Numbered from the stretch's first letter, positions 1-6,328 are shown. The stretch is 35,322 nt of DNA from CAZWRN01 sp964446685 (GCA_964446685.1 CAYUPO010000012.1:1-35322); one strand, 5' to 3'. Notes: generated from the sequence alone by a model not told the origin. Program-made: numbers and translations.

Positions 1-10
1 AAGACCTGTG

Positions 11-84
11 GTCATTGCGAGCCACAATCATGAAACTGATCGTGGCGAGCGAATATACTAAGAGTTAATGCGCGGCAATCTTTT
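11..84 (+). repeat. REP-like palindromic repeat, copy 1
   Basis: Begins with GTCATTGCGAG and ends with GGCAATCTTTTAA, the same ends as the copies at 9899-9947 and 30896-30929. Its middle holds an inverted pair (CCACaATCA / TGATcGTGG), so the unit can fold as a hairpin. Copy 2 (127-174) lies in the opposite orientation just downstream, giving an inverted pair before yraN. Confidence 0.7.
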
Positions 85-126
85 AACCAGGCTTTAACTA
101 AGTTGCTGAGTAAATTCCTAGTGGCG

Positions 127-174
127 AGATTGCTTCGTCGTGGTGAGCTTGTCGAATCCACTCCTCGCAATGAC
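127..174 (-). repeat. REP-like palindromic repeat, copy 2 (inverted)
   Basis: On the minus strand it reads GTCATTGCGAGGAGTGGATT..., near-identical over about 48 bases to the plus-strand copy at 9899-9947. An ATG inside it (140) opens a reading frame into yraN, but those 28 codons only translate the repeat and are not taken as coding. Confidence 0.8.
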
Positions 175-207
175 GAGGTGTTTAACAGATTACTTAATTT
201 ATGAATG

Positions 208-216
208 TGGTATTAT
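208..216 (+). promoter_or_regulatory. Extended -10 for yraN
   Basis: TGgTATTAT is an extended -10 element ending 7 nt before the chosen ATG at 224. Transcription would start at or next to the start codon, so the mRNA would be leaderless. Confidence 0.5.
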
Positions 217-223
217 TCCAGGC

Positions 224-592
224 ATGTTTGGATTTAATACCAGAACTGTTGGTTACAAAGCCGAGGAACAGGCTGCGAAGTTTTTAAAAAGCAAAGGATA
301 TACCATCCTGCAAACTAATTTTACTATCCGTGGTGGTGAAGTAGACATTGTGGCACAAGACAATAAAGATTTAGTTTTTGTTGAAGTCAAAATGAGGAGC
401 AATACCTCATTTGGTTCAGCTTTGGAATCTATTACCCCCTGGAAAGTAACAGCTCTGAAAAAAACGGCCTTGTTTTATATCAGAAAAGTTGGATGGGGAG
501 ATAAATCATATCGGTTTGACTTAGTGACTATAGATAAAAAAGAAAATGGATCTTTTGATTTTGGATTAATGAAAAATATTATTACTGGATAA
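224..592 (+). CDS. yraN: YraN/UPF0102 family nuclease-fold protein
   Basis: A 122-residue protein with the complete UPF0102 pattern: an N-terminal GYKAEEQAAKFLKSKGYTIL helix region, then RGGEVDIVAQD and VFVEVKMRS. The last two are the E-x-D...E-x-K core of restriction-endonuclease-like folds. The family is widespread in bacteria; its cellular role is poorly defined and is usually linked to DNA processing. The ATG at 224 is preferred over the in-frame ATG at 140 because the extra 28 codons translate a REP-like repeat and because an extended -10 box ends 7 nt upstream of 224. Length matches the usual 115-130 residues. The gene after it is on the same strand but 148 nt away. Confidence 0.88.
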   Translation: MFGFNTRTVGYKAEEQAAKFLKSKGYTILQTNFTIRGGEVDIVAQDNKDLVFVEVKMRSNTSFGSALESITPWKVTALKKTALFYIRKVGWGDKSYRFDLVTIDKKENGSFDFGLMKNIITG

Positions 593-740
593 ATTTTTAA
601 CTTATTTGATTAAGATTTGGAACCAGCTCTGGTACTTTCAAGGCTTGGAACTTCAACCAGAACAATTTAAATTTTTTGAGACCATCTTCTGTGGTTTTAA
701 AATGATATCATATATATTAATAAGCATCGTAAAGATCATA

Positions 741-989
741 ATGAAGAAATACAAGGTAAATTTCAAGAATAGAGTGTTGATTATCGTTCTCCTTCTCTTA
801 GTAGTTCCGATATCTTTTATAGTATTGTTTCCAATTGCTTTTCTTTATGGTTATTTGACTTATCTTTTAGGTAACCCAGCAGATCAGATACAGTCTGGAA
901 AATATATGTCATATATTTGGATTGGAATATCACTTTTATTGGCTTGGAAGGTATTGAAGTGGTGGAGTAGAAAATATTTGGTTAAATAG
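741..989 (+). CDS. Small two-helix membrane protein, unknown
   Basis: An 82-residue protein that I do not recognise. It begins with a basic stretch (MKKYKVNFKNR), followed by a strongly hydrophobic segment at about residues 11-37 and a second one at about residues 59-74, and ends in a Lys/Arg/Trp-rich tail (KWWSRKYLVK). This suggests a two-pass inner-membrane protein. An upstream TTG at 606 keeps the frame open, but the ATG at 741 gives a typical positive-then-hydrophobic start. A TATATT at 711-716 could be its -10 box. There is no clear operon partner, as the next genes are on the other strand. Confidence 0.55.
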   Translation: MKKYKVNFKNRVLIIVLLLLVVPISFIVLFPIAFLYGYLTYLLGNPADQIQSGKYMSYIWIGISLLLAWKVLKWWSRKYLVK

Positions 990-1070
990 GTTTTAAATTT
1001 ACGGTAGGTTGATTTGTGTGAATATCCTTTGTTACTAATTCTTATATTCCTAATGGGTGATCAGAATTTG

Positions 1071-1169
1071 TAGCGCCAAGGGGAATCGAACCCCTGATTG
1101 CTGGGATGAAAACCCAGAGTCCTAACCACCAACTTTTCTTCACTTCATTCAGAAATAGTCGATGGCGGA
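1071..1169 (-). pseudogene. Disrupted tRNA-Glu copy with a 26-nt insertion
   Basis: Read on the minus strand, 1169-1156 matches the first 14 nt of a tRNA-Glu, 1155-1130 is a 26-nt insertion, and 1129-1071 resumes in the D arm. It then gives an intact anticodon arm (loop TTTTCAT, anticodon UUC), T arm and 3' acceptor strand. Removing the insertion leaves exactly 73 nt, the length of the neighbouring tRNA-Glu. The acceptor stem pairs at only five of seven positions. It lies 7 nt downstream of the intact tRNA-Glu. Probably a decayed duplicate; an intron there would be unprecedented in bacteria. Confidence 0.75.
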
Positions 1170-1176
1170 AAATTAG

Positions 1177-1249
1177 TAGCGCGTAGGGGACTCGAACCCC
1201 TGATTGCTGGGATGAAAACCCAGAGTCCTAACCACTAGACGAACGCGCC
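1177..1249 (-). tRNA. tRNA-Glu (UUC)
   Basis: A 73-nt cloverleaf. The acceptor GGCGCGT pairs with ACGCGCT (one G-U), with discriminator A. The anticodon stem is CTGGG/CCCAG with loop TTTTCAT, giving anticodon UUC. The T arm is AGGGG-TTCGAGT-CCCCT. No CCA is encoded. A likely extended -10 (TGgTAAAAT, 1267-1275 on the minus strand) lies 17 nt upstream. Confidence 0.95.
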
Positions 1250-1266
1250 GTGTTATGAACTTAGTT

Positions 1267-1275
1267 ATTTTACCA
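1267..1275 (-). promoter_or_regulatory. Extended -10 for tRNA-Glu
   Basis: On the minus strand this reads TGgTAAAAT and ends 17 nt before the tRNA 5' end, allowing a short 5' leader of about 10 nt. It lies between the FNR-like gene and the tRNA. No convincing -35 is seen. Confidence 0.45.
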
Positions 1276-1303
1276 AAATGCAGGCTCAAAAGCTAGGTTT
1301 TAG

Positions 1304-2017
1304 TTAATAACCAGTAAATTCATCAAAATTTATATTACTTTCTTTTACTCCCAGTTCCTGAAGGATTTTGTACATGCCCCACATAAATCGTGAAGGGCCG
1401 ACTAAATAATAAATAGCATTGGATGGCTGAGCAAGATATTTTATAAGACTTTTGGAAGTGATATATCCTGTTTCCTGAGTCCATAATGAGTCTTTTTTTG
1501 TTAGATTTGGAATATAATGGAAATTTTTGCTGCGTGTTTGCAGTAAATCAAATTCATCAAAAAAAGGGATATCTTTTTTGTGACGGTTTGAATTAAACAG
1601 CAGGATTTGATTGTCGAAATTGTTTTCTAAAGCTGCTAAGATCATTGGTCTGGCAGCGGCTACTCCTATTCCACCACTTAAAAAAACAATTGGTTTATTT
1701 GAGTTTTTGGGAAGACTAAACATACTGAGTGGTCCTAATAATTCAATTACTGATCCAAATGGAAGGGCATTTAGTTCATTTTTGTAAGCAGAGTTACGCA
1801 TTCTGATGGTGATCATTAGTTCTTTTTCAGATGGTGAGCTGGCAAAAGAAAATTGTCTGGTGTCTCCCTTGATATCAGTTTTGGAGGGATTTATCAGAGT
1901 GAATTTACCATATTGGCCAGATTTAAAATTAAAATTTGCCGGTTTCTCAAAATAAAATGAGGTGGTTTTTGAGGCAATTTCTGTTTTTTTAATTAGTTTT
2001 ATTTTATATGTTGGCAT
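1304..2017 (-). CDS. Ferredoxin-NADP reductase-fold FAD oxidoreductase
   Basis: A 237-residue flavoprotein of the ferredoxin-NADP+ reductase superfamily. The N-terminal barrel carries the flavin-binding RQFSFASSP motif at residues 54-62 (the R-x-Y/F-S signature). The C-terminal Rossmann part has SGGIGVAAARPM at about 114-125 for NAD(P)H, YLVGPSRFM near 204-212, and the typical terminal ..FDEFTGY. It lacks Cys-rich ferredoxin or rubredoxin domains, so its electron partner is a separate protein or a small molecule that cannot be told from sequence. No membrane helix is present, so it is probably cytosolic. A TATAGT -10 box ends 7 nt before the ATG, supporting this start and a leaderless mRNA. 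The next minus-strand element downstream is tRNA-Glu, 54 nt away. Confidence 0.85.
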   Translation of the reverse strand: MPTYKIKLIKKTEIASKTTSFYFEKPANFNFKSGQYGKFTLINPSKTDIKGDTRQFSFASSPSEKELMITIRMRNSAYKNELNALPFGSVIELLGPLSMFSLPKNSNKPIVFLSGGIGVAAARPMILAALENNFDNQILLFNSNRHKKDIPFFDEFDLLQTRSKNFHYIPNLTKKDSLWTQETGYITSKSLIKYLAQPSNAIYYLVGPSRFMWGMYKILQELGVKESNINFDEFTGY

Positions 2018-2024
2018 GGATGAA

Positions 2025-2030
2025 ACTATA
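2025..2030 (-). promoter_or_regulatory. -10 box for the FNR-like gene
   Basis: TATAGT on the minus strand, ending 7 nt before the start codon at 2017. No Shine-Dalgarno fits in the gap. Confidence 0.45.
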
Positions 2031-2096
2031 CTAAATTGATTGTTATTTATATAGATTCCCCTTTTCAGGGGAATGACGGGTGTTTTTAATAGTTTC

Positions 2097-2126
2097 TTGC
2101 TTCATTGAGGCTAAACGAGGTATAAT
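2097..2126 (+). promoter_or_regulatory. Promoter of tRNA-Lys
   Basis: TTGCTT (2097-2102), an 18-nt spacer and a perfect TATAAT (2121-2126), with the tRNA 5' end 17 nt downstream. This is the clearest two-element promoter in the window. Confidence 0.75.
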
Positions 2127-2143
2127 ACATTTCGTATCCATTG

Positions 2144-2215
2144 GGGGATATAGCTCAACGGTAGAGCAGAAGCCTTTTAAGCTTTTGGTTCTGGGTCCGA
2201 ATCCCAGTATCCCCA
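2144..2215 (+). tRNA. tRNA-Lys (UUU)
   Basis: A 72-nt cloverleaf. The acceptor GGGGATA/TATCCCC pairs fully, with discriminator A. The D arm is GCTC-AACGGTA-GAGC. The anticodon stem is GAAGC/GCTTT with loop CTTTTAA, giving anticodon UUU. The T arm is CTGGG-TCCGAAT-CCCAG. No CCA is encoded. A GIY-YIG gene starts 18 nt after it and a disrupted copy of the same tRNA follows that gene. Confidence 0.95.
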
Positions 2216-2233
2216 CTTCATTTTTTCTTCATA

Positions 2234-2485
2234 ATGTTTCATGTCTATGTGATTAAAAATAATTTCGGGAAAAGATATACCGGGCAGACTGAGGATCTTG
2301 AGAGCCGCTTGAAAAGGCATAATGGAGAGTTAAAAAGTAAAGCCAGAAGTTATACGAAATTGAACTCTGGAATCTGGGAATTGGTTTACCAGGAAGTTTA
2401 TGAAACAAGAGAAGAGGCTGTAAAGAGAGAAAAAGAGCTAAAATCTTATCAAGGCCGGCAATTTCTTAAAAAAATAGGGATATAG
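2234..2485 (+). CDS. GIY-YIG (URI-type) small endonuclease between two tRNA-Lys copies
   Basis: An 83-residue single-domain GIY-YIG nuclease. HVYVIKN...KRYTGQTED supplies the two motif strands (Y-V-I ... Y-T-G), LESRLKRHN supplies the catalytic Arg, and EAVKREKELKSYQG matches the conserved A-x-x-R-E-x-x-(I/L)-K-x-x-x-G end of the YhbQ/URI subfamily with its Glu. Such proteins are simple DNA nucleases, some acting as homing or mobility enzymes. The gene begins 18 nt after tRNA-Lys with no obvious promoter of its own, so it may be read through from the tRNA promoter. Its last codons and stop (GGG ATA TAG) fall inside the 5' end of a second, disrupted tRNA-Lys copy. The placement suggests a mobile insertion at the tRNA gene. 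Confidence 0.85.
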   Translation: MFHVYVIKNNFGKRYTGQTEDLESRLKRHNGELKSKARSYTKLNSGIWELVYQEVYETREEAVKREKELKSYQGRQFLKKIGI

Positions 2486-2497
2486 CTCAACGGTAGA

Positions 2498-2518
2498 CCC
2501 GCCAGTTGGCGGGCTTTT
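2498..2518 (+). terminator. Hairpin with T-run inside the tRNA-Lys copy
   Basis: CCCGCCA-GT-TGGCGGG (7-bp GC-rich stem, 2-nt loop) followed by CTTTT. It could act as an intrinsic terminator just after the GIY-YIG stop codon, or be a REP-like insertion whose downstream T-run simply comes from the tRNA sequence. Confidence 0.4.
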
Positions 2519-2535
2519 AAGCTTTTGGTTCTGGG

Positions 2536-2615
2536 GTTAAAGTGACTGATGTCACTTTAACGAGATGAATACAACCATATCCGCAAAGCGGATAACTTAA
2601 AATATTTTTATCTCA
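2536..2615 (+). repeat. Compact multi-hairpin insertion element
   Basis: Contains GTTAAAGTGAC (2536-2546) / GTCACTTTAAC (2551-2561), an 11-bp perfect stem with loop TGAT. Then GAGAT (2562-2566) / ATCTC (2610-2614) encloses ATCCGC-aaa-GCGGAT (2579-2593). The three nested or adjacent palindromes in 80 nt, placed inside an otherwise intact T loop, look like a miniature mobile element. Confidence 0.6.
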
Positions 2616-2644
2616 CGAATCCCAGTATCCCCACATTCCAAAAA

Positions 2645-2711
2645 ATATCAAATTTCAAATGCCAAATATCCAATGTCAAATTGGAGACAAATTTGATCTA
2701 ACTTCTTTCTG
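2645..2711 (+). repeat. AT-rich heptamer-like array upstream of the CvpA-CAP gene
   Basis: Successive 7-nt units ATATCAA, ATTTCAA, ATGCCAA, ATATCCA, ATGTCAA, followed by an opposite-strand match near 2690 (AAATTTGAT against ATCAAATTT). This is the same architecture as the arrays near 3.7, 8.8 and 26.2 kb. Confidence 0.45.
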
Positions 2712-2731
2712 AAATCTCATAGAAACTGGAG

Positions 2732-2737
2732 TATAAT
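2732..2737 (+). promoter_or_regulatory. -10 box for the CvpA-CAP gene
   Basis: Perfect TATAAT ending 9 nt before the ATG at 2747, with no Shine-Dalgarno and no clear -35. Confidence 0.55.
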
Positions 2738-2746
2738 AGGCTCGTC

Positions 2747-3703
2747 ATGAATATTATTGATTTAGTGATTGTGGTCTTTTTGATTATTTTTGCGATTGAA
2801 GGGATGGGCAGAAGTTTTTTGGGTGAACTGCTGGATTTACTGTCTTTTTTATTAGCCTTTTTCTTATCCCTCAGGTTTTACAATTATCTAGGAGGTCTCT
2901 TTGAAGGCAATTTTAATGTTCCTCATTCTGTTGCCAATGTACTTGGGTTTATCGCTTTTTGGTTTATGGCTGAGGCAATATTTTTTATCTTTATTCACTT
3001 TGTTTTGTCCCGGTCTATTTTGCTAATAACAGCCTTTAATAAGCTCAATAAATTTGCTTTTATCCCGGCTTTAATGAGAGGGGTTATTTTTATTGGAATT
3101 GTTCTGACTCTGGTGGCCTCATTTCCGATTCAGCCGAAAATAAAGGTTTTAGTGCAGGATTCAACTCTTGGTTCGTTTTTACTTGACCAGACCAGACAAA
3201 TCGAACAGCCGGTTAAAAATGTGTTTGGTGGGCTGAGTGAAGATTCATTAACTTTTTTTACAGTTAAGCCAAAGTCCGATGAAACGGTTAATTTAGGATT
3301 TCAGACTGCTGAATTTTCGGCAAATGAAAGTTTAGAAAAACAGATGATTGATTTGGTGAATAAAGAAAGAAATGAAAGAGGATTTTCGACCTTAGTATTT
3401 GATCCAAAACTGCGAGATGTGGGAAGAGGTCATAGTGCAGATATGTTTAAAAGGGGTTATTTTTCCCATTACTCTCCTGAAGGGAAAAATGTTGCAGACC
3501 GGGTGGAAGCAGCTGGGATAATTTATGAAGTAATTGGGGAAAATCTGGCCTATGCGCCTAATTTAAACCTGGCGCACAACGGATTAATGAACTCTCCTGG
3601 ACACCGAGCAAATATTTTGTCACCTGACTATAATAAGATCGGAATTGGTATCCAGGATGGCGGTGTTTATGGTCTGATGGTGACGCAGGTTTTTAGTAAT
3701 TAA
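2747..3703 (+). CDS. CvpA-like membrane domain fused to a CAP/SCP extracellular domain
   Basis: A 318-residue two-part protein. Residues 1 to about 130 contain four hydrophobic segments in the CvpA (colicin V production) pattern, starting MNIIDLVIVVFLIIFAIEGM with SFLGELLDLLS. After a linker, about residues 195-318 form a CAP/SCP (PR-1, YkwD-like) domain: MIDLVNKERNERG, GRGHSADMFKRGYFSH (His229, His241), GENLAYAP (Glu265), NSPGHRANIL (His286) and a terminal YGLMVTQVF. These His/Glu residues are the usual CAP cavity residues. The CAP domain would sit outside the cell, tethered by the CvpA helices. CAP function in bacteria is unclear. The SNase and DUF192 genes follow on the same strand and are also exported or anchored, suggesting an envelope-function cluster. 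Confidence 0.88.
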   Translation: MNIIDLVIVVFLIIFAIEGMGRSFLGELLDLLSFLLAFFLSLRFYNYLGGLFEGNFNVPHSVANVLGFIAFWFMAEAIFFIFIHFVLSRSILLITAFNKLNKFAFIPALMRGVIFIGIVLTLVASFPIQPKIKVLVQDSTLGSFLLDQTRQIEQPVKNVFGGLSEDSLTFFTVKPKSDETVNLGFQTAEFSANESLEKQMIDLVNKERNERGFSTLVFDPKLRDVGRGHSADMFKRGYFSHYSPEGKNVADRVEAAGIIYEVIGENLAYAPNLNLAHNGLMNSPGHRANILSPDYNKIGIGIQDGGVYGLMVTQVFSN

Positions 3704-3710
3704 ATAAAAA

Positions 3711-3788
3711 TATCAAATAGCCAAACCTAGTGATTGGATATTAGCAAGGCTTGCAACTTCGTCTTTGGGAATTAGATATTAGATATTT
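3711..3788 (+). repeat. Inverted heptamer-like array upstream of the SNase gene
   Basis: The left part reads AATATCA, AATAGCC, AAACCTA. The right part, on the opposite strand, reads AATATCT, AATATCT, AATTCCC. Between them is a GC-richer piece with AGCAAGGCTTGC. It resembles the arrays at 8813-8958 and 26178-26295 in architecture. Confidence 0.45.
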
Positions 3789-3791
3789 CTT

Positions 3792-4394
3792 ATGAAAAGC
3801 AGGAATTCATTTCTTTTGTTTCTAGGTTTATTTCTTATAACTGGTTTTATGGTGTGGAAAGGAATTGGTCAGTCTTCTCTTCCTGATTTTCCAAAAATCC
3901 AGATTCCTTACACTGCTGCTTCACCTTCTCCGGCTGTTCTGGGCACTACTCAAAGTACTCCTTCCGCACAATTGGCAGAGGAGTTGGTGCAGGTTACCAA
4001 AGTGGTAGATGGAGATACAATCGAAGTTTCTATAAATAATGAACTTAAAAAAATCAGATTAATTGGAATTAACACTCCGGAAACTGTTGATCCAAGACGG
4101 GCAGTGCAGTGTTTTGGAAAAGAAGCTTCAAATGAAACAAAAAGGTTGCTTGAGGCTCAAAAAGTGATCTTAACTAAGGATGTTTCAGAAACTGATAAAT
4201 ATGAACGGTTACTACGTCTGGTTTATCTGCCATTGCCGGATGGTCAGTTGCTTTTTGTAAATGATTATCTTGTCAGGCAGGGGTATGCGAATGTTTATAC
4301 ATATCCGCCGGATGTAAAATTTGATGAGCAGTTTAAAAAAGCTGAAAAAGAAGCTAAAGAAGCAAAAAGAGGTCTTTGGGGAAAATGTTTTTAG
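3792..4394 (+). CDS. Membrane-anchored/secreted SNase-fold nuclease
   Basis: A 200-residue thermonuclease (staphylococcal nuclease-like) protein. Residues 7-23 are a hydrophobic signal anchor, 30-66 a Pro/Ser/Thr-rich linker, and 67-200 the OB-fold nuclease. Family motifs are intact: VVDGDTIEV (Asp75, Ca2+ site), IRLIGINTPET with Arg89 and Glu97, and DKYERLLRLVY with Arg139. These correspond to the Arg35/Glu43/Arg87 catalytic trio. The Ca2+ ligand equivalent to Asp40 is Asn94. It ends with AKEAKRGLWGKCF. The likely role is degrading extracellular DNA or RNA, useful to a nucleotide-scavenging episymbiont (inference). It is followed after 15 nt by a DUF192 gene. Confidence 0.9.
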   Translation: MKSRNSFLLFLGLFLITGFMVWKGIGQSSLPDFPKIQIPYTAASPSPAVLGTTQSTPSAQLAEELVQVTKVVDGDTIEVSINNELKKIRLIGINTPETVDPRRAVQCFGKEASNETKRLLEAQKVILTKDVSETDKYERLLRLVYLPLPDGQLLFVNDYLVRQGYANVYTYPPDVKFDEQFKKAEKEAKEAKRGLWGKCF

Positions 4395-4403
4395 TGTTAT
4401 CCT
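4395..4403 (+). promoter_or_regulatory. Extended -10 for the DUF192 gene
   Basis: TGtTATCCT overlaps the stop codon region of the SNase gene and ends 6 nt before the ATG at 4410, giving the DUF192 gene a possible leaderless start of its own. Confidence 0.4.
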
Positions 4404-4409
4404 ATACAG

Positions 4410-4952
4410 ATGGACAAGAAATTTTTCTTTCAAATAGTTGGGCTGCTAATTATCATTTTCGGCGGGACAATATTGGCCTTTAATCAGGATTTAATACCTG
4501 CTTTGGGAAATAAGACTGCTTTTCCTAGCCCCGCAGGAAATGTCCAAAATGTAGTTCAGCTATTGGATACCTCTACTCAACAAGTTAAATCTCAGGTCAG
4601 AGTTGATATTGCTGATACCAAAGAAAAAAGAAGTTTGGGTCTGGGCGGCAGGGCTTCACTCGCTGGGGACTCAGGGATGTTGTTTATTATGGATCAAAAA
4701 AATAAACCAACCTTCTGGATGAAAGGGATGTTGATCCCACTGGACTTTTTATGGATAGATGGTGATAAAGTAGCCGATATTATTCAAAATGTTCAACCTC
4801 CGGTTGAAGGACAATCGGATCAGACTTTGCAGTTTTATTCTCCTTTGGTACCGGTTGATAAGGTTTTGGAAGTGAATGCCGGATTTGTAGCACACTTTGG
4901 GATAAAAGTTGGAGATACGATCAGAGTAGTCCAGGCTGCTCCGACTCAATAA
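4410..4952 (+). CDS. DUF192 family anchored protein
   Basis: A 180-residue protein with an N-terminal signal anchor (residues 5-24), a short linker, and a DUF192 domain over about residues 58-175. Typical features are VRVDIADTKEKRSLGLGGRASLAGDSGMLFIMD, then PTFWMKGMLIPLDFLWIDGDKVADI, and the end LEVNAGFVAHFGIKVGDTIRV. DUF192 proteins are small beta-barrel-like domains, usually exported and of unknown function. The canonical segment M-L-F-x-(F/M)-D...F-W-M-K is complete. It is preceded by the SNase gene (15 nt) and followed by the PEP-synthase-like gene (11 nt), so all three may be co-transcribed. Confidence 0.88.
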   Translation: MDKKFFFQIVGLLIIIFGGTILAFNQDLIPALGNKTAFPSPAGNVQNVVQLLDTSTQQVKSQVRVDIADTKEKRSLGLGGRASLAGDSGMLFIMDQKNKPTFWMKGMLIPLDFLWIDGDKVADIIQNVQPPVEGQSDQTLQFYSPLVPVDKVLEVNAGFVAHFGIKVGDTIRVVQAAPTQ

Positions 4953-4963
4953 ATTTACTCACT

Positions 4964-6328
4964 ATGATACTGCCAATACACTTGCTTGATACAGGAGATG
5001 AATATGAATTCGGCCGGGAAAATGTTTTACTCTCCCGTTTGGGAAGGCTGGGTTTTCCAATTGCCAAAGGATTTGTTGTTTCTCCGCCGCATCTTGAGAT
5101 AAAAAATTATCTGGTTGTTCAGCAGATCAATACTTTGACTGACTTTGAAACAAAAAGGGGTTCATTAGAGTCATTTATAAAGGATAAAAAGCCGGAAATT
5201 CATACATTGGCATATGATGAGGTTGCTCATTTTGAAACTCATTGGCCAAATCTGGTCAAACGATGGGTAGGTGAAATTCATTCCCATTACACCAGGTTTA
5301 GTAAGCTGGAGCCAAAGCATTTTCAGCTTAAAGCTCATCCGGTAGTATTTATGGATGCAGTTCATGCTTCAGGAATTGCCAGGTGGGATCCTATCAGCAA
5401 AACTGGTCATATTAAAATGTATTCAGGTATATTAGATCCGGAACAAACTGTTCTGCTGGAAAAATTTTTAAAAGAAGCTGATCATAAACTAGGTATTTCT
5501 TTTGATTATTCATTTATTTTTGATAAACAGCAGATAGTTTTTACCCGTCTTAGTGAGATTGTTCATGAAGCGCCTAAACCGGTTTTAGAACAAGTTGAGG
5601 AGCAGATAAAGCAGTCAAAAACCAGAAGAAGCATTAAGCTTTACACTACATTTTCAGGTGATTATGTTTTGGATCAGGTAGTTGATGGTTATTTTCTTCA
5701 CTCAGAGCAATTTAGCTCGCATGATCAAAAATTGTTAGTACTGCTGGAGACAATGTTAGCTAAACATCCTCATGATATCTTGTATCAGGTTTCAAAAAGG
5801 TTTTATAAGAGTGATGCGGCGGCAATTAAATATTGCCGAAACCAGAAAAAATACGACAATTTAAATCTGGTTTTCAGTGCAGATCAGTCAACTGAAGAGT
5901 TGTTGGAATTAAAACGTGATTTGGCTGTAGAAGGGGTTAACAGAAAGGGTAAGATGAAATACTGGCTGCTAGCATCTACCCCCGCTGCTTTAATTAGGAT
6001 AGAAGAGAATTTAAATGAAGGGTTTGATGGGGTGATTATCGATCTGAATACTCATGTGGCATTACTTCATGCAAAACATATAACTGAGATAGAACCGGAG
6101 AAAGATAGTATTAGTTTAATCAGGTTTTTAGAGCCATTCGTTAGTCAGCTAAATAATCTGAAAATGCCTTTAATTTTTTCCGGTAATCTGGTTGCCCAGG
6201 AAAAAATGATTGAAAAAATTATTAAATGGGGTGTAAGTGGAGTAATTACGAATGAAGAAACTGAAAAAATGGATAAAGTTTTGATCTATCAGGAGCAGGT
6301 GATTCAGTTTGGCTTAGGAAAGTCTTAA
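4964..6328 (+). CDS. Degenerate PEP synthase (PpsA-like) homolog lacking catalytic core
   Basis: A 454-residue protein that resembles phosphoenolpyruvate synthase at both ends but not in the middle. Residues 1 to about 45 (LLSRLGRLGFPIAKGFVVSP) match the start of the PpsA ATP-binding region. Residues 165-200 (..FDYSFIFDKQQIVFTRLSEI) match its end, where active enzymes have ...I.Q.RP. Residues about 285-450 match the PEP-binding TIM barrel (MKYWLLASTPAALI, FDGVIIDLNTHVALL, PLIFSGN, WGVSGVITN). The phosphohistidine swivel domain (G-G-x-x-S-H-x-A) is absent. The barrel's catalytic Cys (C-G-Q) is replaced by Ser406 (FSGN). It is probably a non-catalytic or repurposed member. Its 3' end overlaps rsmI (opposite strand) by 15 nt. 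Confidence 0.65.
   Translation: MILPIHLLDTGDEYEFGRENVLLSRLGRLGFPIAKGFVVSPPHLEIKNYLVVQQINTLTDFETKRGSLESFIKDKKPEIHTLAYDEVAHFETHWPNLVKRWVGEIHSHYTRFSKLEPKHFQLKAHPVVFMDAVHASGIARWDPISKTGHIKMYSGILDPEQTVLLEKFLKEADHKLGISFDYSFIFDKQQIVFTRLSEIVHEAPKPVLEQVEEQIKQSKTRRSIKLYTTFSGDYVLDQVVDGYFLHSEQFSSHDQKLLVLLETMLAKHPHDILYQVSKRFYKSDAAAIKYCRNQKKYDNLNLVFSADQSTEELLELKRDLAVEGVNRKGKMKYWLLASTPAALIRIEENLNEGFDGVIIDLNTHVALLHAKHITEIEPEKDSISLIRFLEPFVSQLNNLKMPLIFSGNLVAQEKMIEKIIKWGVSGVITNEETEKMDKVLIYQEQVIQFGLGKS

Larger units (their letters stand above)
2477..2633 (+). pseudogene. Disrupted tRNA-Lys copy with two palindromic insertions
   Basis: Matches tRNA-Lys (2144-2215) in three pieces: 2477-2497 (5' end through the D arm), 2514-2535 (anticodon arm to the 5' T stem) and 2616-2633 (3' T arm and acceptor). 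Between the first two, 8 nt of the tRNA are replaced by a 16-nt perfect palindrome (2498-2513). In the T loop, 2 nt are replaced by an 80-nt insert holding nested hairpins. The flanking tRNA sequence is almost unmutated, so the insertions are recent or the sequence is constrained. Confidence 0.85.

Noticed and set aside
2234..2485. Group I intron-encoded homing endonuclease
   Set aside because: The GIY-YIG gene lies between two tRNA copies, not within the anticodon loop of one, and I see no group I core sequence around it.
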